A stretch of 64,000 bases of DNA from Streptomyces sp. CB00455 (GTDB taxonomy: Bacteria > Actinomycetota > Actinomycetes > Streptomycetales > Streptomycetaceae). The stretch covers positions 666,650 through 730,649 of the forward strand of contig NZ_LIVQ01000005.1 of assembly GCF_001905445.1 (NCBI RefSeq), in the 5' to 3' direction. Position numbers and translations under genes: made by a program. The notes beneath the pieces were generated by a model. That model saw only the letters and a program-made list of their open reading frames with translations, was not told where the DNA came from and searched no databases. Positions 7,767 to 18,200 of the stretch are shown here, one piece after another (positions within the stretch are counted from its first letter, which is position 1; each line of letters begins with the position of its first letter).

Positions 7767-8495
7767 TCAGAGGTCCTTGCCGAGGTTCCTGAGCGCCTCG
7801 CGCACCGACAGCGGGGACAGGGAGGCGCGTTCGGCCTCGACGAAGGCGCGTACCGCGGCCGGATCGGTCTTGGCGTACTCCCGCAGGCACCAGCCGATGG
7901 CCTTGCGGAGGAAGAAGTCCGGGTGGGCCGCCCGGCGGCGGCAGTAGCCGAAGAGGCGGTCGGTGTCGGTGGCGGACTTGTAGCCGAGCTGGTGGAGCAG
8001 GGCAGCGCGGGCGAGCCACAGGTCCTCGTCCCCGATCCATTCGTCCATCGCCTCGGCCAGGGCCGGATGGGCGGCGACGAGCGGGCCGACGGTCCGTGCG
8101 GCGAGCAGGTCGGCCGTGTCCCACCACGGCACGGTGGTGATCAGGTGCCGTACCACCGGCAGCAGGGCCGGGGAGCAGCGGAAGACGTGCCGGCGCAGGT
8201 AGTCCACCGCGAAGTAGTGGTATTCACGCTCCGGCAGCCGCCAGCAGCGCAGTGCGAGCGCCGCGCAGTCCGCCTCCGACGGCAGCGGCATGTCCTTGGT
8301 CACCGTCTTCGACAGTGCGCGGCGCAGGGGGGTGGGGATCCCGAGGAAGGGGGCGACGTCCTTCATGTACGCGGCCATGGCGCGCGCCCGCGCCGGGTCG
8401 CCCGCGGCCGCGTACGTCTGCGTCAGGCGCTCCAGGAGGGTGTCCGCGAGGGCGCTGTGCGGGGCCCTGGGGGGTCGCCGGTCGTTCGGCAGCAT
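7767..8495 (-). CDS. AlkD-like DNA alkylation repair protein (HEAT-like DNA glycosylase)
   Basis: 242 residues, the usual AlkD size. The central VPWWDTADLLA (~122-132) supplies the Trp and catalytic-type Asp of the AlkD active site, and FFLRKAIGWCLREYAK (~192-207) carries the conserved arginine/aromatic helix that contacts DNA. In the family, tandem HEAT-like repeats wrap the duplex and excise N3/N7-alkylated purines without base flipping. ATG at 8495; the divergent VTT gene starts 49 nt away, so the promoters share a short region. A GTAATCT upstream resembles a -10 element. Confidence 0.86.
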   Translation of the reverse strand: MLPNDRRPPRAPHSALADTLLERLTQTYAAAGDPARARAMAAYMKDVAPFLGIPTPLRRALSKTVTKDMPLPSEADCAALALRCWRLPEREYHYFAVDYLRRHVFRCSPALLPVVRHLITTVPWWDTADLLAARTVGPLVAAHPALAEAMDEWIGDEDLWLARAALLHQLGYKSATDTDRLFGYCRRRAAHPDFFLRKAIGWCLREYAKTDPAAVRAFVEAERASLSPLSVREALRNLGKDL

Positions 8496-8544
8496 GAGGC
8501 ACAGATTACGGCGGGGTGTCGTACAGGTCGGCTAGTCTCCCCGG

Positions 8545-9273
8545 ATGTCCCTCCTCCTCGCGCCGTGGACCCGGCTGTGCCTGCTCGTGGTGCTGCTCGT
8601 GGCCGCCGGTGTGTGCGTGCTGCTGTTCGAGCCCCAGCGCATCCTGTCGGAGGGCCGGCCCCCGGGTGTGCCGGTGGGCGCGGCGGCCTTGCTCTTCGCC
8701 GCCGGGTACGGGATCTGCGCGGCGGCCTTCGTGCCGCGCCCCCTGCTCAACCTGGCCGCGGGAGCCGTCTTCGGCACGCAGTTCGGCCTGGTGGCGGCGG
8801 TCGGCGGCACCGTGCTGGGCGCCGGGATCGCCTTCGGTCTGGGGCGCGTCATGGGGCAGGAGGCCCTGCGCCCGTTCCTGCGCGGCCGCTGGCTCCAGGC
8901 GGCCGACGGCCAGCTCAGCCGGCACGGCTTCCGCTCGATGCTCGCGGTCCGGCTCTTCCCCGGGGTGCCGTTCGTGGTGGCCAACTACTGCGCCGCGGTG
9001 TCGCGGTGCGGGTGGCTGCCCTTCCTGTCCGCGACGGCGCTCGGCGTGGTCCCGAACACCGCGGCCTATGTGATCGCCGGGGCCAGCGCCTCCTCCCCCG
9101 GATCACCCGCGTTCCTGCTCTCCTTCGGCTTCATCGTGGTGTCCGTGGTGGCGGCCGCGGTGGTGGCCTGGCGCAAACGGCACCGCCTCGCACCTGCCCG
9201 GATCCACGGGGTCGCCTACGAACCGGCGCCTCAGCACCCCCCTGTGGTCAGCGGCTCACCACACGGGCCCTAG
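8545..9273 (+). CDS. TVP38/TMEM64-type VTT-domain membrane protein
   Basis: 242 residues with about six hydrophobic segments. The core LLNLAAGAVFGTQFGLVAAVGG, then FGLGRVMG, RLFPGVPFVVANYCAAVSR and GVVPNTAAYVIAGAS is the TVP38/TMEM64 pattern (VTT/SNARE-associated superfamily, relatives of DedA), implying a lipid scramblase/flippase-like inner-membrane protein of unknown substrate. The C-terminal 35 residues are a basic, Pro/His-containing cytoplasmic tail. The ATG at 8545 has no ribosome-binding site, while TAGTCT lies about 10 nt upstream, so the transcript may be leaderless. uppP follows 48 nt downstream on the same strand. Confidence 0.85.
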   Translation: MSLLLAPWTRLCLLVVLLVAAGVCVLLFEPQRILSEGRPPGVPVGAAALLFAAGYGICAAAFVPRPLLNLAAGAVFGTQFGLVAAVGGTVLGAGIAFGLGRVMGQEALRPFLRGRWLQAADGQLSRHGFRSMLAVRLFPGVPFVVANYCAAVSRCGWLPFLSATALGVVPNTAAYVIAGASASSPGSPAFLLSFGFIVVSVVAAAVVAWRKRHRLAPARIHGVAYEPAPQHPPVVSGSPHGP

Positions 9274-9321
9274 CATCGGACCCGAACTGCCCGACGATCA
9301 CAAGGACGAGCGCACCCCGAC

Positions 9322-10200
9322 ATGAGCTGGTTCGAATCCCTAATCCTCGGTCTCGTCCAGGGGCTTACGGAGTTCCTCCCGATCTCCTCCAGCGCCCACC
9401 TGCGGCTGACCGCGGCGTTCGCCGGCTGGCACGATCCCGGAGCGGCCTTCACCGCCATCACCCAGATCGGCACCGAGGCCGCCGTGCTGATCTACTTCCG
9501 CAAGGACATCGCGCGGATCATCTCCACGTGGTTCCGCTCGCTGTTCACCAAGGCCCTGCGGTCCGAACAGGACGCGAAGATGGGCTGGCTGGTGATCGTC
9601 GGCTCGATCCCGATCGGTGTCCTCGGCCTCGCCTTCAAGGACCAGATCGAGGGGCCGTTCCGCGACCTGCGGCTGACCGCCACCACCCTCATCGTGATGG
9701 GTGTCGTCCTCGGCGTCGCCGACCGGCTGGCCGCCCGTGACGAGGAGGGCGGCCGGCACCGCGCCATCCGGGAGCGCAAGACGCTCCGGGAGCTCGGTGT
9801 CAAGGACGGCCTGATCTTCGGTCTGTGCCAGGCGATGGCACTGATCCCGGGTGTCTCCCGCTCCGGTGCGACCATCTCGGGCGGCCTGCTGCTGGGCTTC
9901 ACCCGCGAGGCGGCGGCCCGCTACTCCTTCCTGCTCGCCATCCCCGCCGTCCTGGCCTCGGGCGCGTTCGAGATCAAGGACGTGGTCGAGAGCCCGGGTC
10001 ACATCTCCTGGGGTCCGACGATCTTCGCGACCGTCATCGCCTTCTTCGTGGGCTACGTCGTCATCGCCTGGTTCATGAAGTTCATCTCCACCAAGAGCTT
10101 CATGCCGTTCGTGTGGTATCGGATTGCACTGGGCATCGTGCTGTTCGTGCTGGTCGGGACCGATGTCCTCAGCCCGCACGCAGGCGAGTCCGGCGGCTGA
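9322..10200 (+). CDS. uppP: Undecaprenyl-diphosphatase UppP/BacA
   Basis: 292 residues. Both signature regions are present: the glutamate motif in LVQGLTEFLPISSSAHL (11-27) and PGVSRSG (~176-182). The enzyme dephosphorylates undecaprenyl diphosphate on the outer face of the membrane, recycling the carrier for peptidoglycan and other wall polymers; overexpression gives bacitracin resistance in several bacteria. Intact full-length protein. Its last 44 codons recur, partly diverged, at 24108-24239, and what follows its stop is foreign sequence, so the present 3' end may have been acquired with the island. AAGGA about 14 nt upstream of the ATG serves as ribosome-binding site. There is no terminator hairpin after this copy. 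Confidence 0.95.
   Translation: MSWFESLILGLVQGLTEFLPISSSAHLRLTAAFAGWHDPGAAFTAITQIGTEAAVLIYFRKDIARIISTWFRSLFTKALRSEQDAKMGWLVIVGSIPIGVLGLAFKDQIEGPFRDLRLTATTLIVMGVVLGVADRLAARDEEGGRHRAIRERKTLRELGVKDGLIFGLCQAMALIPGVSRSGATISGGLLLGFTREAAARYSFLLAIPAVLASGAFEIKDVVESPGHISWGPTIFATVIAFFVGYVVIAWFMKFISTKSFMPFVWYRIALGIVLFVLVGTDVLSPHAGESGG
10069..10200 (+). repeat. uppP 3'-end direct repeat, left border of island
   Basis: The last 132 nt of uppP match 24108-24239 in the same orientation. The first 44 nt (10069-10112 against 24108-24151) differ at one base, with 33 identical in a row; after that the two copies differ mainly at synonymous positions but keep the C-terminus ending LSPHAGESG. This layout is what integration into a gene's 3' end leaves when the incoming DNA supplies a replacement end. 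Confidence 0.85.
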
Positions 10201-10217
10201 ACCAGGGCCTCACAAGG

Positions 10218-10765
10218 GCCCATGAGCTTGCCGGAGCTGGTCCAGTTGCCGAGTCCGAGGTGTTCGGCGACGGTCTCGTAGAACCAGCCCAGCGACTGGC
10301 TGAACGGGAACGGGCGCAGGACCTTCAGTCCGTCGGCGGTGCCGCGGGCGAGAGGCTGGCGGAGACGCCGTCGCCGGAGCCGTCGACCACCAGGAGGGCG
10401 GCCTCGTCGAAGCCGCTGGGGTGGAAGGCGGAGGCGGTGTGCGCGAGGTGGTGCTCGACCACCAATACCCGCCGGGGCCGGTGGTGGCCGAACAGGGCGG
10501 GGGCGAGGAGTTCGGCGATCAGCTCGGCGTCCGTGCAGATGTTGCTCGGCGTAGGCCAGTCCGGGTTGAAGGCGATGGCGATCTCGTCAACGTCGGCCAG
10601 GGTGATGCCGGCCTCGGACAGGCAGTAGGCCGCGGCCACCGCGCAGGAGCGGGAGTCCTTGTGGTGCTTGCGGCGGGAGAAGCGCTCCCCCCGGCGAAGG
10701 CGACCACCTTCCCGTCGATGACCAGGCAGGCGGAGGGGTGGAAGCAAAGGGGGAGGAGGGTGCTG
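10218..10765 (-). pseudogene. Truncated, frameshifted carbamoyltransferase (NodU/CmcH family)
   Basis: Minus-strand pieces in different frames line up as one NodU/CmcH-type N-terminal domain: FHPSACLVIDGKVVAFAGG, then ERFSRRKHHKDS, VDEIAIAFNPDW, VLVVEHHLAHTASAFH and LLVVDGSGDGVSASLS, then SQSLGWFYETVAEHLG and SGKLMG. One frame change is needed near 10690 (a run of G) and another near 10345, and the first ~10 residues and the whole C-terminal half are missing. The family uses carbamoyl phosphate to carbamoylate natural products or sugars via an adenylate intermediate; this copy cannot. It stops 18 nt short of the uppP stop, so the break coincides with the island edge. Confidence 0.8.
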
Positions 10766-11422
10766 CGGTACGGGCCGATTCGGCTGGTGCCCGTCGTCCT
10801 CGATCGGCGACCGGTGTTTCCCCTCCACGATCCTTGCCACAGCGACCTCCTCAAGGCCTGGGTTCTCCAGTGCAGAAGCGAAGGCCCGCGATGCACGAGG
10901 GCGCACATGCGCCTGTACGCCTGCTGCATGCTGCATACAACCCAGCGACTGGGTCGCTCGTCAGCCTTCGAGCGGGCGGCCCTGTGCTGCCCGCAGGGGG
11001 CCAGACCGGAGATCCGCGTGCGAGCAAGTGTCCGTTCGTCTTCGGGGGCCGGGAGCGTGACGGGTATGGACCACACACCGCTGGTCTGGGAGGCGATGCC
11101 GAGCGCGACCATCGCCTCGGCGAGTCCCATGCCGTGGCCAGGACAAGGAGCCCAGCCACGGTGAGTACGTCGGTGGTGCAGCCGACCTCCTTCCCGGCGA
11201 CCAGGGCGCGGCTCTGGGCCTTGGTCGCTGTCCCGCGCAGCGGTAATCGCGGAGCCGACTCAGCCCTCTACTGCATTGCCCTCGTCCGCATGTCCAGATG
11301 GTGTCCCGCCGCCGCGCCCCGGCTGCTGAGCGCAACCCTTAAGGACGAGACGCTTGTCGTGGATGCCGTCAGCGGTGAGCGGCGAGTGGCGCTCGATGCG
11401 GGGGCTGGCGGTGCCGCCACGA

Positions 11423-11640
11423 CGCACAGTCCCTGGTCCTGTGCTCCAAGTACGGGTACGAGGCGGCAGACCGCGGAATCACGGTCTTCGACGCCGCTTC
11501 GGTTCAGAAGCGGCGGGCCTTGCCCGACGGTTCCGGACGGAAGGTGCCGAAGGTCAACGGATTCTGGCACGGTGCCGGGTACGGGGAAGTGGGCAACGAG
11601 CCGATCGTCCTGGACGGCACGACGGGACAGGATCGACAGC
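11423..11640 (+). pseudogene. Unidentified coding fragment
   Basis: One plus-strand frame reads SLVLCSKYGYEAADRG, then ITVFDAASVQKRRALPDGSG, then VNGFWHGAGYGEVGN and IVLDGTTGQ, with protein-like composition and no stop, but upstream it meets stops and has no start. A neighbouring frame just upstream (ETLVVDAVSGERRVALDAG) may be the earlier part displaced by a frameshift. No family was recognised. Confidence 0.35.
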
Positions 11641-11760
11641 CCTGCTCGGTCAGTTCCCGGTCGCGGGCAGCCCGCGGTCCCGGTGCGTTCTTCAGGCGCG
11701 TGTAGAAGGCGGACCGGGAGACCTGCATCAGCTCACAGGGGCGCTGGGGAACCGCGTGCG
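11640..11760 (-). pseudogene. IS3-family transposase OrfB fragment
   Basis: The reading CELMQVSRSAFYTRLKN, then RAARDRELTEQ, matches the N-terminus of IS3-family OrfB transposases (the CELLGVSRSGYYAW...RR..RDAEL pattern that precedes the DDE core). Only about 35 residues remain; the DDE integrase core, OrfA and terminal inverted repeats were not found. It is a scar showing that an insertion sequence once sat in the island. Confidence 0.65.
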
Positions 11761-11865
11761 GGCACCGGCGCCAGGGTGCGAAGAGGGGTCGTGCTCATCC
11801 TCGGTGGGATGAGCACGACCCCTCGTGCGGAGGCTCAGGTTCTCCGCGATGACCGGTCTGCTGGT

Positions 11866-12270
11866 CTACTGCCGGACGAAGGGCTCGCTACCCTCCGGGG
11901 CATAGGCCAGGTCCAGCTCTGCCTGATCTTGATCCGTGGAGTACAGGAAGAACAGGTCGCACGTCGGGCCACCGGCGGCGGCCGTCAACGTGACCTCCGT
12001 AGCCGGCCCGACGGAGTCCAGATGCCAGGGTCGCCAGGTACCGGTGAACTTCGTGTCGGCTGACCACGACCCCTTGTGACACACGCTGGGAGGCAGGCTC
12101 ACCTCTCCGAGCGCACCGTCCTTGAGGAACTGGATCGTGCCCAGGGTCGGCGACTTCCAGGACCCGACGACATGCCGCGCCCTGTCCTCGTCCGTCTGCA
12201 CGGTGCAGGACACCGCCAGCGGTAGGACGGCCACCAGTGAGCCGACCAGGAAACGGACGCCACTCCTCAT
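11866..12270 (-). CDS. Small lipoprotein next to the Rhs gene
   Basis: 134 residues with a lipoprotein signal: basic start MRSGVRF, hydrophobic core, lipobox LAVSC with the lipidation Cys near residue 22. The mature part is about 110 residues with two further cysteines (SVCHKG and PTCDLFF) and repeated short strands (GSWKSPTLGTIQF ... GTWRPW), suggesting a small beta-rich domain. It starts 24 nt after the Rhs stop on the same strand and is probably co-transcribed. Genes directly behind Rhs toxins commonly encode the cognate immunity protein, and an extracytoplasmic, membrane-anchored one would suit a toxin acting on the envelope; that role is inference only. Confidence 0.72.
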   Translation of the reverse strand: MRSGVRFLVGSLVAVLPLAVSCTVQTDEDRARHVVGSWKSPTLGTIQFLKDGALGEVSLPPSVCHKGSWSADTKFTGTWRPWHLDSVGPATEVTLTAAAGGPTCDLFFLYSTDQDQAELDLAYAPEGSEPFVRQ

Positions 12271-12294
12271 CCGACATCTCCCTTCTGGAGCGGG

Positions 12295-15200
12295 TTACTC
12301 GAAGTCACTGGGTCGGGCATAGTTCCCACCTGTCATGTAGTTCTTTGCCTCCCTGGTGATCGCGTCCCTGAGCTGGGACTCCGAGGCCCCGGGGTTGGCC
12401 GCAGCGATCCTCTCGCCCATCTGGCGGCCGTACTCGTTGTTCACGAGGTCCGAAAGGTGATCAGCATAGTTGTGGCCTTCCCGGTCGCCGTACGCCTCGT
12501 GGGCGTCCGCGACCATCTCGGCGGTCTGGGCCCCGTGCTTGGCCGTGATCATGGCCTGCCAGGTGAAGTGCCGGTAGGCGTTCTGCCCCTCGTTCTCCGC
12601 CCCAGGGTATGCGTCCGCCGCTACGTTCGCGGCCCAGCCGGTGATCTGCTTCGCGTCGTAGCAGTCGGCCACGCCGATGTACGCGCAGACCATCAGCTCC
12701 GACTTTTTGGCCTTGCCGGTCGCTATCTCGTCGTACGGCTCCGCCCCGGGGATCTGCGTCTGGCTGGGCACCGTCTCGTACTTGAAGTTGGTGTTCTGGC
12801 GGTACTCCCTCTCCAGCTGCTGGCCGTAGGCCCGGCGCGCCTTCCTCATCTCGTCCGCGGCGTTGGCCACCAGGCTGCCGATCCACCCGGCCGGCTTGAC
12901 CCCCACGCTCACCTGGTACGCGGCCAGTGCAGCCTTCCGGTATGGTTCCTCGGCCTTGTTCTGCGCGACGATCGCCTGGTACCTCGGGCCTTCGCCGAGG
13001 ATCTTCGTTCCGCCCTGACAGCGGTACATCCCGCTGGCGCACTCCTCCAGGGCCAGCCCCGACGGGTCGCTGTACCTGAGCGGGTTGTTGTCGCTGTAGG
13101 TGTAAGCGGCCAGAGACTGGGGGTCGGTTGCGACGAAGAGCGGGTCGGCGGAGATGAAGCGGCCTGTGGTGCGGTCGTAGTCGCGGGCTCCGAGGTGGGT
13201 GAGGCCGGTGGCCTCGTTAACGCCGCCGAGGAAGCCGCGGGTGCCGGACCAGGTGGTCGGGGCGGTGCCACGGGTGCCGCCGAACGGGGTGGTGCGGCGC
13301 TGGTTGAGGGTGCCGGTGGTGGCGTCGATGTTGAGTTCGGCGGTGCCGTGGTGGTCGTTGACCTGGAAGGTGATCTTGTTGTCGTCGGTGCGGACGGCGG
13401 TGGCCGTGGCGCCGAGCGGGTAGTAGCGGGTGGCGGTGGCCTTGGCCGCGCCCTTGACGAGGTTGAGCTCGGTGGTGCCGAGGTAGAGCGTCCAGTTCTC
13501 GGCGGCCGGGTTGGCGGTGTCGAGGGTGTGACCGATTAGTCGGTTCCCCGAGGTGTCGTAGAGGTAGTCGGTGGTCTTGGTGGTAGTGGTCGCACCGTTC
13601 TTGACGCTGTCGGCGACCTGGGCAAGCCGGCCTTCGGTGTTCCAGGTCAGGATCTGGTCGCTGGTCTGGGTGCCGCTGGGCTTGAGGTGCCGTTCGGTGG
13701 TGTTGCCGGAGTTGTCGTAGGTGTAGGTCTGGGTGACGGGCGTTCCGGTGCCGCCGGTGACGGTGCTGGTGCCGGTCAGGGTGTGGGGCCGGGCGGCCGT
13801 GGGGGCTGGGTAGGTGTAGGTGGTGGTGGCGTTGTTGGCGGTGCTACCCGCCGGGTCGTGCCGGGTCTCGGTGGCCCGGGTGCCGTTGGTGTTGTAGGTC
13901 CAGCTGGTCCAGTACGGGGCCGGGCCGCCGAGGGTGGCGCCGGTCGGCGAGGCCGGGCAGGAGCTGCCGGTCGGGGTGAACGCTTCGGTGAGGCGGGTGA
14001 GGTAGTCGTAGCTGAAGCACTGCCGGTCGGTGCCGGAGCGCGAGGTGTCGGTGACCGAGGTGACATTGCCGACCTGGTCATAGGTATAGGCGGCGGCGCG
14101 GGCTGCGCCGGTGATGCCGTACTGGTCGGTGCGGCTGGAGACCAGTCGCTGGGTGCCCCACTCGTAGCCGAGGGTGACGTAGGTGTCCTTGCCCGCGGTG
14201 CCGTTGCTCAGCGTGGACTGCAGCGGCTTGCCGGTGAGGCTGTAGCTCTGGGCGGTGAGGTACTTGCTCAGGCCCTCGGCTGCTGTCATCCGGTGGAGGC
14301 CGTCGTAGGTGAACGCGACCGACTCGGAGGCGAGGTTGCCAGCCGCCGGGTAGGCGACCGACTTCACCAGCCCGTCGAGGCGGTAGGTCGTGCCGTTGAT
14401 GTAGGAGCCGGCCAGGTTCTCCTGACCGGGGACGGACGGGATGGTGACGGTGGTTCGGTTCGGCCGGGACAGCGCGTCGAACAGCGAGTAGGTGGTCTTG
14501 TACTCGTAGGTGGTCGCGCCGACGGTGCTGAAACGTGAGGCCGTGGACAGCTGGCCCTTGTTCCCGGACGGGTCCCAGGTCTGCGAGGTGAGCAGCGGTC
14601 CGGTGACCGGGCCGTCGTGGGTCTCGATCAGGCGGCCGAGGTTGTCGTAGACGCTGGAGACGGTCTTGCCGCGGCCATCCGTGGTCCTGGTGACCTCGCT
14701 GCGGACGTTGTACGTCTTGGTGGAGGTGCCGCTGTCGGGGTCGACGGCCTTGGTCTGGCGGCCGAGCTGGTCGTAGAACCAGGTCCAGACGGTGCCGGAC
14801 GGGTCGGTCAGCTTGTTCATGTGACCGGCCGGGTCGTAGCCGTAGGTGGTGGCGTCGTACGCGCCGGTCGGGGTGGCCGACTTGTACTGGCGCAGCTCGG
14901 TGGTGCGGCCCGCGGCGTCCGTGATGGTGGTCGTCGGGATGCCGCCCTGCGGCGGGGTGAAGGTGACGCGGTCGCCGCCGTACTCGGTGAGCGTGGTGGA
15001 CAGCGGCGTGCCGACGCCGTTGCCGGCGAGGGTGGTGGCCTTCACCACGCGGCCGAGGCCGTCGTAGGTGTTGGCGGTCTGGGTCTCGACGCCGGTGGGG
15101 TCCTCGACCTTGAACAGCGTGGTGGAGGGCGCTCCCGTAGCGTAGTAGGGGGCGTAGCTGAGGGCGGCCTGGCCGCGCTCGTCGTAGAAGGTGTCGGTCA

Positions 15201-18200
15201 GGATCCGGCCGCCGTTGCCACCCGGGGCCTGGGTCTGCCGGACGCGGCCGAGGCCGTCGTACAGCGTGTAGGTGGTGGCCTGCGAGCCGTCGGCGTTGAG
15301 GGTCTTGCTGGTGACGGCGGTGATCGCCCCGTCCGCGATCGCGTACGCGAACTCGTGATTCGGGGTCTGTCCGCCCGATTTGAGGCGGTCGGGCCGCCAG
15401 ACTTTCAGGGAACGGCCCAGGGCGTCGTACGTGAGATCGCTGCGACGGCCGTTCGCGTCGATGGTGCTGGTGCTCAGACCGCGCATCAGGTCGTAGTCGA
15501 CCGTGGTGGTCTGGGCGGTGGCGCTGTTGCCGACCGTGGCCGGCGGCGTGGTGAGCGTGGACCTGGTCGCACGTCCGGTGGTCGGGGTGTAGGCGTTGGT
15601 GGTGGTACGGGCATCGGTGGACGCGGTGGTGACCGGGCCGGTCGCACCGGTGGTATCGAACTCGGTGGTCGAGACCAGCGCGGTGTCGGTCAGCTTGCGG
15701 CCGTACAGGTCGAACGTCGCGGAGCTGTCCAGGTAGGTCGCGCTGGTGCCGGTCTGCGACTTGAGCGTCTCGGTGAGCGTGACGTCGCCCTTGGTGGGGG
15801 CGGCGCCGTACGCCTGGCCGTCGTAGCGGAGCCGGGTGTCGGCGAGGACGGCGGAGGTGCCGTCGGCCTGCGTCTCACGGCTGACGTTGGTAGCGCAGGC
15901 GGCGGCCACGACCTCGGTCCGGGTGACTCCGTTGAGGATCCAGGACGAGGTGTTGTCCGCGTACGTGGTGCGGGTGCACTTGTTGTCGGTGGCCACGGCG
16001 ACGTCGCCGAGTTCCTCGACCTGGGTGGTCCGGCCGTAGGTGTCGAATGTGTTGTTGGTGCGGGTCTCGCGCCAGGCGGCACCTGCGCCCTTGTCGAGCG
16101 AAGCGAGGGAGCGGGTCACCGCGGTGCCGGTGAGGTTGGCGGTGGTGGTGCCCCAGTCGTTGGTGCGGGTGGCGCTCTGCTTCTTCCACGGCGTGTTGAC
16201 CGTCTTGGAGAGGATCACGCCGCCGGGCTTGTCGTACTGCTCGGTGCGGTACTCGTAGCCGGCCCACGCCTGGTCGTCGTTGAGGACGGTGCCGTGGCCG
16301 TCATCGACGGTGACGCTGCGCTTCTTGGTTTTGTCGGTGGGGTCGTTGCGGTCGCCGTCCATGCCGCGCAGGAACCAGTGCTCGGCCTGGGTGGACATGG
16401 CGGCCACGCCGCCGGTCTCCACCCGGGCGCGGGCGTAGCCGCGCCACTGGGACCAGGTCTTGAGCTTGTCCTTGGTCAGGCCGTCCTCGTCGTCGAAGTG
16501 CCAGGCGGCGTCGCCGAGGTAGGTGTAGTGGGTGACCATGTCCGGCGCGTGGCCGGTGCGGTCGGTGGCGATCACGGCTTCCACGACGTACTTGTTGAAC
16601 CACTCGGTGGTCACCGGTACCTCGTCGGACGCCTGGTACTGCTGGGGGAAGCAGCGGGTGTTGTTGGTCTGCGGGGCGGGCAGGTTCGCCCAGTCGCACA
16701 CCGCTGCTGAGTAGTTGACGTCGAGCTGGCCGCCGAGCTCGTCGGTGATGGTGCCCAAGCGCTGCTTGATGAACGGCGCCCGGCCGTCACCGACCTTGTC
16801 GAGCCGGTTGACCATCTGCTTGTAGGCGAAGGTGGTCGGCGGCAGCGCGATCGCCGGCGTCGCGGAGGAGCCGGTGTGCTTGATCGAGTCCAGCAACAGC
16901 TGGTAGTCGAAGTCGGCGGTGCCCCACTTGTGCTTCAGGTCCCAGGTGTCGACGGCGGCGTAGCTGCCGTCGGCCTGCAGGGTCTTGGCGACGACCTGGG
17001 TGAGGCGGGTGCGGGTGAAGAAGGTCGGGGAGTACTGCCCGGTGCAGTCGGTGCCGTCCTTGCAGTTCCGGTCCCACGGAGTGTCGTACCAGTACTGCCG
17101 GTTGGCGTCGATGTTCGCCGGGTCACAGGTGCCCGAGGTGGTCTCCAGGCAGCGCTCGCCGGTACCAAAGTCCACCCGGCCCATCGGCTTCACGGTCGCC
17201 GAGTAGATGTCGGACTGCCGCTGGCCGTACTCGATGTGCTCCAGGCGGCCGCCGCGGACGTACGGGGTGCGGTCGGTGGCCTTGAGGTTGCGGCCGTAGT
17301 TGTTGGTCTCCTGGGTGTACCAGTAGGTGACGTCGTTGCCGTGGGCGTCGATCACCAGGTCGAGGTTCCAGCGCCAGCCCTGCTGGCACCAGGACGAGGC
17401 GAAGTCGGTGCCGTTGCACGGCTCGCCCGCGTTGTTGCCGTAGACCGGCACGGTGTACACGGACTTCGTCTCGGGCTTGCCGCTGGCCCAGTTGGACAGG
17501 CGGTTGTAGCCGAAGTAGTAGCGGGTGCCGTCCGAGGTGACCGCCCGGAAGTACTCGCCGTCGTTGTCGCCGTTGGCGCGGTTGACGTCACGGCCACGGG
17601 TTACCTGGGTGTTGTCGTCGCCCTTGATCCGCCACTCGTTGGCGCTTACCGGGATCAGTTCACCGGAGTGTCCGGCGAAGCTGATGGTGGCGTTGTCGGT
17701 GGCCCAGCACTGGTCGCCGGGGGTGACGCCATTGGTCTTCGGGGCGCCGTCGTCGGCGCACGGCTTGTAGCTGCGCTCGACGAAGCCGGGTGACAGCTCG
17801 AAGCCGTCACCGGCCCAGGACGCCTGGTTGTTGCTGTTGGCGGTCCGGCCGTCGATCGCACCGGAGTTGTAGGACAGGCCGAGCTTGGGGGTCAGACCGC
17901 CCGGCATGGCGGTCAGCGGCATGTCGTACGACCAGGTGAACGCGCCGCTGTTCAGCGAGGTCGACCACGAGGACGCCGAAGACAGCGGGGTCGCCTTGTA
18001 GTCACCGCTGGGACCGGCCGTGTCGGCGGTCGCGGCGAGGACGGTCACCGGTCCGGAGAGGGCCTGCAGGCGCATCGAGCCGGCCGGCGCGGCGGTGTCG
18101 GCGGTGACGGTCTGCTTCTCGAGGTCGTTGCCGCCGGGCAGCGGGGTCTGGGTGCGGCACTCCGGCTTCTCCGGAATGGTCAGCACGCAGGCCGGGAGCT

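Larger units (their letters stand above)
10766..11864. other. Decayed mosaic without an intact gene
   Basis: No frame gives a convincing complete protein across these 1.1 kb. Pieces of different origin lie side by side: the carbamoyltransferase N-terminus on the left, a minus-strand stretch around 10850-11160 with hydrophobic then polar character that I cannot place, the unidentified plus-strand fragment at 11423-11640 and the IS3 transposase fragment at 11640-11760. This is the usual appearance of a region that has taken repeated insertions and deletions. Confidence 0.6.

Noticed and set aside
10738..12063. A 441-codon plus-strand gene across the island's left part
   Set aside because: It changes character every few dozen codons and covers recognisable pieces on the other strand (carbamoyltransferase, IS3 OrfB, lipoprotein); there is no coherent fold or start.
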